Source of the DNA: Paraspadella gotoi
Lineage: Eukaryota > Chaetognatha
Assembly: GCA_051294375.1 (NCBI GenBank)
Contig: CM119271.1
Span: forward strand, 7,864,162 to 7,928,161
Reading direction: 5' to 3'
Length of the DNA: 64,000 bases
Below the pieces are notes generated by a model. The model saw nothing but the letters and a program-made list of their open reading frames with translations. It did no database searches and had not been told where the DNA came from. Each line of letters starts with the position of its first letter. Position 1 is the stretch's first letter. This document shows, one piece after another, positions 57,320 to 64,000 of the stretch. The position numbers and the translations under genes were made by a program.

Positions 57320-58230
57320 GTTGAGTTGCTTCACATCGCTTTCCGCTCACGAGGTCCCATTTTTCCTTGAAAAGGAATTTCGTTGGAGAATGTTTCTTCC
57401 CGCGTTTTTCAGGCATGTCCTTTTGTTTTTTTTGGTTTTTTGCAGTCTTTTTTTTGAAGGAGTGTATAGTTCAGTTTATTCCACGTCGGCTCGCAAGCAA
57501 ACTGCAGCAAATGGCCTTCGTCACCTGTGCAGAGTGTGGGTTCGATCTTCTTCTTAAACTTGAAATATCTTGGCCATCAAGTCTTCCGAACAGATTCGAG
57601 TCGGGGCATTCGTTCAGGTGTCGGCGAACGAGAGGCGAGCTGCAGATAACACAACAACATCAAAGTTATCACCGGCCTTGAGAGCGTCCCCCCCTCAAAG
57701 AATGAAGATTATCTTTTGCCGAAGTCATTTTCGTTTATCCTTGTATTATATTTGATGGAAACTGGTGAAGGATGTACAATAATTACTAAGTTCTAATAGT
57801 AATAGTGTAACACTAAGCGGAAATATATCGCAATAGTTTCATAAAAACAGGTAAGCCAGGTTTGCTGTGGAGTTAAATAATTAGATTGTAAAGAGTCTTC
57901 ATTGAAATCTTGCAGGGTGCTACTAATTATATATAATTAATTATTAATAATTAATTAATTATTATCTTATGCATTGGAAGCTTACGTTATAGGCTCTCCA
58001 AAGTCATTAGGGCAAGTTAGCTTGTCGGAACAAATTTTATCGAGAATGAATGGATTTGGAGAATCACACGCACTCACGGTCACCAGACTCATTGAGACTC
58101 TTTTTGGAGCGCTTTGTTTTGGTCCTTCCTCTTTCGCTCTCCGTCGAGCTCGCGTCTGGGGAGTAAAAAAAATTGGAGAAGATTCATTCGAGACGTTTAA
58201 GGGGCCGAGTTTTATATTGGTTTGAAAGTA
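57320..58230. other. Unassigned stretch
   Basis: A plus frame at 57974-58225 contains GSPKSLGQVSLSEQILSRMN and GEDSFETFKGPSFILV before a stop. It is balanced in composition but has no ATG start near its beginning and no domain. Nothing else stands out. Confidence 0.3.
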
Positions 58231-58315
58231 TTAAAACTTTATGAACTAATCGATGAGGTTAATATTTAATAATTTATAAATTAAATTAAATCTGACTAAC
58301 CACTTGATTCTGAAT

Positions 58316-59150
58316 CGTCCGCTTCCTCTTCTTCCTTTCTTTCTTTCTTTTCCTCCGTTCGTGCGTCGTGTCGATCGTCTCCTCTTCCTCTTGTTTCTTT
58401 CCCTTTCCTTCCTCTTCCTCTCCTTTCTTCGTCCTCGTTCGTCGTTCGTTCTCTTTCCTTCCCCTTTTCTTTCCCTTTCCTCCTCTTCCTCCTCCTACTC
58501 CCCCACTCTTCTTCATCTTCTGGTTCCTCCTCCTCCTCCTCTTTTTTTATTCTTCCCTTTTACTTCAAACTCTTCCTCCTCCTCATCAATCAGTTCTCCT
58601 CCTCCTCTTCCTCCTTTTTCTTTCCCTTCTCCTTTCCTACTCCTCCCTCTTTCTCTCTCGTCCTCCGTTCCTCGCATCCTCCTCGATTCGACTCCTTTGT
58701 GTCATTTAGACTTCCCTTCCTCCCTCCGCGATGACGCATCGACGCCCGCAGAGAACTTGCTCTTTCCTCGTCTTCGTCACTCCCTTCTCCTCTTCTCTTC
58801 CTCTCGCGCCCGACTTTTTGCCACCTCATTCTTCCGCTTTCCCTTTCCTCGTGCAGTGCAATCTCCTTCGACCGATTCCTCCTCTCTATCTTCCTCCGCC
58901 GCCTCTAGATCCTCGTACCCGCAGATTTCATATCCTGTTTCCTCGTCTTTCGTTCTCCTCCCTTCCTCCTCTCTTTTCTTCCTACCCCTTTCTTCCACCC
59001 TCCCTCTCCCCTTCCTTTCCTCGTTCATCATCTCTCCCCTTCCTCCTCCCTTTTTCTTCCCTCCTTCCCCCTTTCTTTCCTTCCTCCACTTTCCTCTTCT
59101 TCACTTCTTTTCGTCATATATCCTCCCTTCGTCCTGCAAAAAAAAAAAAA
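58316..59150. repeat. CT-rich low-complexity tract
   Basis: CTTCCTCCTC-type sequence with one non-repetitive island at 58700-58860. Ser/Pro/Phe frames are compositional. Confidence 0.85.
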
Positions 59151-59185
59151 AAACGAAATGGAACTTTATAAATTGAGCCGTGCAT

Positions 59186-59690
59186 GTGACATTGGCGTAC
59201 TGTCCCACTGCCCTAGGGAAAACCCGCCTATATAGATTGTCTCAGTACAGTACCTACAGGCTCTTACAGTACGGTAGTTCCCTCATGTCGTAACCTTCGG
59301 CCGTGACTTCCGAGTGGATATTCAGGCTCTGCCCGGCTGTACGGAGATAACTGGCTTGATTTCCCAACCTGTTACTTACCCTTGGGAAACGTAGAGGACG
59401 GGTCGTAAAGTTAGCAGATAGGACTATACCTCTCACAAATAGGACTGTTACTGTCTTAGTGTCTATATGATAAGCATTCTAGGCTACCCAATCTCCATTA
59501 TTTAAGGCATTTAACTCGGTTCCTTGATTTTGTTCTTCCACTGATCCTTAGATATTAGGATATTTCTTCACTTTTATAGTAATAATGTGTCGTGTGCACC
59601 ATAAGAGACAGTCTTACTCTTAAGAACAATCTTATTCTTTGTGTGGTAAATGTTTATACCTATGTTGTAATAAATATATAATTATTTATA
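59186..59690. other. LTR-like block, tentative
   Basis: About 500 bp of non-repetitive sequence opening TGTGACATTGGCGTACTGTC, with a TATATA motif near 59230 and AATAAA-type signal near 59670. It follows an A-rich run and TATAAATTGAG. This outline is what a solo LTR could look like, but no second copy, clear CA end or target duplication is visible. Confidence 0.2.
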
Positions 59691-60033
59691 GCTACCCTTT
59701 TTAGCATTTTCCTCCTTTTCCTCCACCACCATTTCTTCATCTCCTTCCTTGGGAAGCTATCGACTTTTGCCGCGTTTTCGTTTCGTCCACCCGGTATTCA
59801 CATTTTGAAATAAATTGGATGAAGTTAACTGAAAGTTCTTTTTAAATTGAATTTTAAACGTGAAAAAGGGTTAAAAAACTAGACAATGGTTTAGATTCAA
59901 TGCCGAGGGTGCGACGAAGCGGTGCTTGAATTAAAATGGGGTTTCTGTAGTCGAAGGCTTCATACGATTAGATACCGGGATCGATCCCAAATTAAAAAAC
60001 ACTAGCAAACTAAGTTGCATTGACTCGGATTAG

Positions 60034-60216
60034 ATGAGACGAGAAATTGTCGAAGCAAACAAATTGCCCAACGTACGAGTGACAAATGAGCAAACGAATA
60101 ACTCGTCGACAGCGAAGCCTGTCAGGAGAAATCGACTTTCTCTTTTCAATCGGTCGTCCCCGCATTCTTTGCCAAAGTCTTTCGCTTCTGAAGAGAGGAG
60201 AAAAAAGAAAAGTTGA
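60034..60216 (+). other. Small protein-like frame
   Basis: ATG-started frame of 60 codons, MRREIVEANKLPNVRVTNEQ to SFASEERRKKKS. An acceptor-like CGGATTAG precedes the ATG. The minus strand is open too. No domain. Confidence 0.2.
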
Positions 60217-60299
60217 AAAATTAAGTTCAAAAGATTTTTTACAATTTGCTGTTCACTAGCTAGGTTTGTTTTTTCTTTTTCTAATTCTTATCTCGTGAT

Positions 60300-60700
60300 T
60301 AAAGGATAAGACTTATGATAAGGACTTATGATAGGATCCTATTCTATCTATTATCTTCCGCATTTCATCCTTCCCTCGCCACTTTCACTCGCTTAATCCA
60401 GAGGGTCCATCGCTCGCTTTAATTTCCTTCGTGGAATTCCGGCCTTCCACCGTGGCAGCAATTGCTTTCCAGTTATAGACACAGTGACCAATCCTCCTCC
60501 GCCAACGATGATCGTCGATCCTGAGAGAAAGGCTAACCCATTGCAAGCAAGCAACCATTGGAACCAACCCTGTCAAGCGCAGCCCCACAGTGACTCATTC
60601 ATGAAAGATCCAACTTTGGCAACCATGGTAATACGTGAGTACTACAACTAGTCGGTCTTTAGCAATGATAAAAATCATGGGATGGACCTAAAATCACAAC
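60300..60700. other. Unassigned stretch
   Basis: Ordinary sequence with GATAAGGACTTATGATA repeats at 60305-60332. No gene. Confidence 0.4.
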
Positions 60701-60709
60701 CGTCACGGC

Positions 60710-60850
60710 GGCCATGGTGCGAGTGCAAGTCATTCGCTCCCAACCCCAAAAGTCCGGGGTTCTAAGCCGGGTGGGCGCCTAGCAGTTAAGAGGGACTGGC
60801 GCTAACCCGCGTAACATGGTGGTTAGGCTGATCCGAAGCTCAGGGACTGG
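60710..60850 (+). mobile_element. tRNA-like (SINE head) candidate
   Basis: ATGGTGCGAGTGCAAGTC resembles an RNA polymerase III A box and GGGGTTCTAAGCCGGG a B box about 50 bp later. No full tRNA cloverleaf can be folded by eye (no matching acceptor stem), so a tRNA-derived SINE head is more likely than a tRNA gene. No second copy was found in the window. Confidence 0.25.
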
Positions 60851-60888
60851 CTTATATAACGGTTTCTGTCATTAACTTTATCAATCAA

Positions 60889-61227
60889 TTACTGGGTCTC
60901 TTCAAAAATGTCAAAAATCTTATCTAAAGTTATCATGAGTGATAGGAGGCAGATGATAGAGTAGGCGTGGATTGATTGGTCGAATGGAGAAAGCCAAGAA
61001 AAGGCGGAATCGATGATTGATGTTTGGCAGATGCAAATCAAGAACCTTTCCGGATTCGGAGTGTTATTAACCCTAAATCTTATTTCGGATTCTCCTTTAT
61101 AAATTGTGATTGATCGGAGGAGAGAGGCCGAGAAGACAACGAAAGAAAGTGAGTTTAGAGAAATTATTAAACCCAAAATTTGGATTTCGATAGTCCGTGC
61201 AGATTGACAGTCTTGATGGTAGGCCAA
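60889..61227 (-). other. 112-codon open frame, unassigned
   Basis: ATG-started (MAYHQDCQSARTIEIQILGL), hydrophobic in parts, no recognised domain or signal. An open frame of this length is not surprising by chance here. Confidence 0.15.
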
Positions 61228-61229
61228 TA

Positions 61230-61570
61230 TTTACAACCAATAACCCCAAAATTATCATTTTTTCCGATAAATAAAAGCCCTAATCTCACCTTCAGGGTCG
61301 CAGGTTCCAGAAGTATTGGACGCGTGAGGTGATTTTTTAAGGTTCATTTCATTCGTATATTCAAAGATAAATGACCATAGGGGTCGCAAGACTTTTCCCA
61401 ATCAAAGCTCTCACAGTCTAGTTTATCAACGTCCGAGTGCCTGGAGCGTGTCGTATAATAAGTGAGTTTATGAGGTAATTAGGAAATGATGTAGAATAGT
61501 AGATGAGAGTAAGTATAAAGTGAGAATAACTATATAGACATGTATAAGGATAAACTATAACGACATTTCA
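61230..61570. other. Unassigned stretch with a MITE-like relic
   Basis: At 61405-61440, AAAGCTCTCACAGTCTAGTT resembles the interior of the MITE at 10500-10804 (AAGCTTTCACAGTCTCGTTT). No inverted repeats remain here. Confidence 0.35.
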
Positions 61571-61575
61571 CGTAA

Positions 61576-61910
61576 CTTCTGCCTTCTTAATTCAAGGCTT
61601 CTCTCTTTCATTTGATACGAATTGTCTAGCTTTTATGTTTATCTCAATTAAGTTGGGATTCTCTCATCCTTACGTGCGATTTTTACGTTCAATTATCACT
61701 GCCCTCCTTTCTTCATCTCTGTCTATATAACTACGACTTTCACAAATCTGATCTTCCCCTCCAGCTCGGACCTCTGTCATCGTCACGCAATGACTCATGT
61801 CCGCAAACTTCGGAAACTAGAACAATTTAAAAACAACTGATAAACGTCAAGAAAAAACGAATAAAAAATGAAGAACACGAAACATAAAGAAAAGAAGAAT
61901 GACTCAACCG
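61576..61910. repeat. Degenerate duplicated block, copy 3
   Basis: It resembles 53484-53690 (right part) and, more weakly, 53150-53220 (GAACACGAAACATAAAGAAA). The order of parts is different. Confidence 0.55.
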
Positions 61911-62960
61911 TATATTACCAATCTGCCTTCCAGATCGAGTAGAGTCGCCGGCGATAAGAATTACTGGTCAGTCGAGAGGATAACTAGACCTTAGTCTCGC
62001 CCGTGGTGCCCGGAAGTGGTCACGAGGAGGGTGTCGGGACCGACGCGGTTGTACCGAAGGAAAAAAGACTTTGAGAAAATATCTTTTCAATCGCTGGTTT
62101 TTAAGTCTTTGCTTGTCATAGCAAAATGAAAGATATTTCATAGATATATTGTTAATTCCATGACGAAAAACACTATATAAATCTCCTTATTATCCTTTAG
62201 CGAGGCAAAGACCAAAACAATTGAAATTCAAACTCCAAATCTTGCCAGATATTGANNNNNNNNNNNNNNNNNNNNNNNNNGAGTTCTCTGTAAAACTACG
62301 TAAAATATATTTTCTTTTTCTTCTCTTTTTTCTCTTCGTTTCATTTTAATTTCTTTTCATTCCTAACACATTAACACAAAGTGCCTCTATAAAACTTTCC
62401 CCAGTATGTATCCCTATCAGAACATACAATTCTACTGTGTAGTCTTGTCCTTATGGTAAAAATAAACATACAATATAACCTTAATCCCCCCAAAAAATTA
62501 TCCCTTCCCATCCTTTTTGTTCGGCCTTGTAGATATTATGAGTTTCTCATTAATGATTTTCCAACGGGAATGATGTAAGATATCTATTATTAGAAAACTG
62601 GAACAGAAAGTAATCTAACCTTGTGTTGTGTAGATGCATCCTCTATTTCCAGAAGACAACACTAACGTCCCCATCCCAAACAGATAAATAATATTATATT
62701 TTAATATTTAACACAAAAATATTTTAACAATTAAATAAAATCATAAATAATAGTTGTTTTAAATCTAAAAAAATAAAAAATAAAGATAGTGAAACAAGTA
62801 GTTTTGCAACTTTCATATAACCCTCCCAACTAAAACTAATGATTAAAAAAAAAAATTATCGAAAATCCCTTCAAGATGGAAAAAGAAAAAAAAAAGAAGA
62901 AATTCCCGCGCAAAAAAAAGAAGGAAAAAAAAAAGAAGAAGTGATGTAAAAAATTTGTCG
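61911..62960. other. Unassigned AT-rich stretch with a 25-N gap
   Basis: Gap at 62256-62280. A/T-rich with AAAAAAGAAG runs (62880-62940). No gene supported. Confidence 0.4.
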
Positions 62961-63043
62961 TCAACTTTTCGGATCAGAATTTTTATCCACGCGAAATTTG
63001 ACGCCCGACGATCGCACGAGTTCCTCCACCGCTAGGGGGGGGG
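62961..63043 (-). other. Possible exon edge next to a gap
   Basis: The minus strand reads LAVEELVRSSGVKFRVDKNS DPKS and a stop, straight after a CCCCCCTAG run beside the 286-N gap (63044-63329). Too short to judge. Confidence 0.2.
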
Positions 63044-63329
63044 NNNNNNNNNNNNNNNNNNNNNNNNNNNNNNNNNNNNNNNNNNNNNNNNNNNNNNNNN
63101 NNNNNNNNNNNNNNNNNNNNNNNNNNNNNNNNNNNNNNNNNNNNNNNNNNNNNNNNNNNNNNNNNNNNNNNNNNNNNNNNNNNNNNNNNNNNNNNNNNNN
63201 NNNNNNNNNNNNNNNNNNNNNNNNNNNNNNNNNNNNNNNNNNNNNNNNNNNNNNNNNNNNNNNNNNNNNNNNNNNNNNNNNNNNNNNNNNNNNNNNNNNN
63301 NNNNNNNNNNNNNNNNNNNNNNNNNNNNN

Positions 63330-63740
63330 GTCTTCGTTTCCTTGTTTGTTCAATGTATTAATGCTTATATATATATCATCTGTACAAGTTTCGGTCATCA
63401 GCCTCTAACCACGTCCGGTTCTGCTTCGACTTTTCGAAAAAAATGAGAATGACTGTGAAGTTCTGTGAGGAAAATGAGATTGGCTGTGAAATGCTGTGAG
63501 GAAAGAATACTTTCCACATATTCATACGTTCAACTATATTTTGAAAGGCTGTTGATGTCCTTAAAAAAGCCACCGGAGTGGGAAATGGATTTATTTTTAG
63601 GTGAACCTCGAGCAACGCAATCTATCTGCTTAGAATTTATGCCTATTTCGATCCGCTTGGCACTCCACCCGGAGAGAGGATTTTTTTTTTTTGGGGGGGG
63701 GCGAAAATAACGTCTCAAGTCTTAAATTCGAAATTTACTT
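63330..63740. other. Unassigned stretch
   Basis: Both strands have open frames of about 80 codons at 63376-63710. None is recognised. Confidence 0.35.
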
Positions 63741-63741
63741 T

Positions 63742-63793
<52 letters not shown>
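63742..63793. repeat. TCG trinucleotide microsatellite
   Basis: About 17 pure units, the cleanest TCG tract in the window. A short AAC tract is at 63952-63990. Confidence 0.95.
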
Positions 63794-64000
63794 GGTTAAA
63801 GAGAAGAATTCCCACAATGTATTAATTCAAGAACTAAGTAAAGTGATTTATATGGAAAATTTAAAAAATCTGACGAGATTCGGACGCAACCAGATGTAAG
63901 TCAAAATAAGATATTCGTCAAACAACGTCACGTGATGATGTTGCGTCTCACATCAACAACAACAACAAAGACAATAACAACAACAACAACACAAACGGGA

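Noticed and set aside
58304-59176. 290-codon Ser/Pro/Phe frame
   Set aside because: CT-rich low-complexity sequence, open by composition.
60710-60850. Functional tRNA gene
   Set aside because: A- and B-box-like words are present, but no acceptor stem or anticodon arm can be paired.

Overview
This window is animal genomic DNA, most likely from an arthropod or other protostome. It has long introns, scattered exons with GT..AG borders, many dinucleotide and TCG/GAC trinucleotide tracts, and several kinds of transposon debris. No bacterial-style gene organisation, rRNA, clear tRNA gene or CRISPR array is visible. The arthropod reading is an inference from the gene family and the repeats; no species is recognised.

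The only confidently recognised gene lies on the minus strand between about 29.2 and 10.2 kb. Its exons encode the first immunoglobulin domain of a turtle/borderless/IGSF9-family cell-adhesion protein. The first half of the domain is at 29074-29239, with an error-ridden second copy at 26131-26301. The second half is at 12103-12235, and the last strand (GTWVYLTV) is a weaker call at 10191-10232. The middle of the domain is missing and probably lies in the 100-N gap at 12366-12465. Two candidate terminal exons of other minus-strand genes lie at 44144-44290 and 56414-56566. The rest of the window has no gene I can name.

Region by region: 1-7510 holds three copies of a roughly 3.25-kb unit, two of which carry a 0.65-kb inverted-repeat transposon that the first copy lacks. 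7.5-12.4 kb holds simple repeats, a MITE with 73-bp terminal inverted repeats and the turtle-like exons. 12.5-21 kb is AT-rich and holds two copies of a 3.4-kb segment with a broken retroelement integrase. 21.2-22.2 kb is a head-to-head 21-bp minisatellite. 25.7-38 kb holds two versions of one locus: the first runs continuously but is full of small indels, the second is clean but has N gaps exactly where the first has simple repeats. 38-43 kb has GA tracts and CpG-rich exon-like patches. 43.4-46.9 kb has a large inverted repeat plus a direct copy of its spacer. 47-64 kb is mostly unique or low-complexity sequence with small repeats, one LTR-like and one tRNA-like element.

Much of the apparent duplication, especially next to the uniform 25-N gaps, looks like unmerged assembly overlap rather than biology. 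No clearly novel multi-gene system was found. The points most worth following are the turtle-like gene with its in-frame acidic repeat extension, the insertion/empty-site pair, and the palindromic minisatellite.
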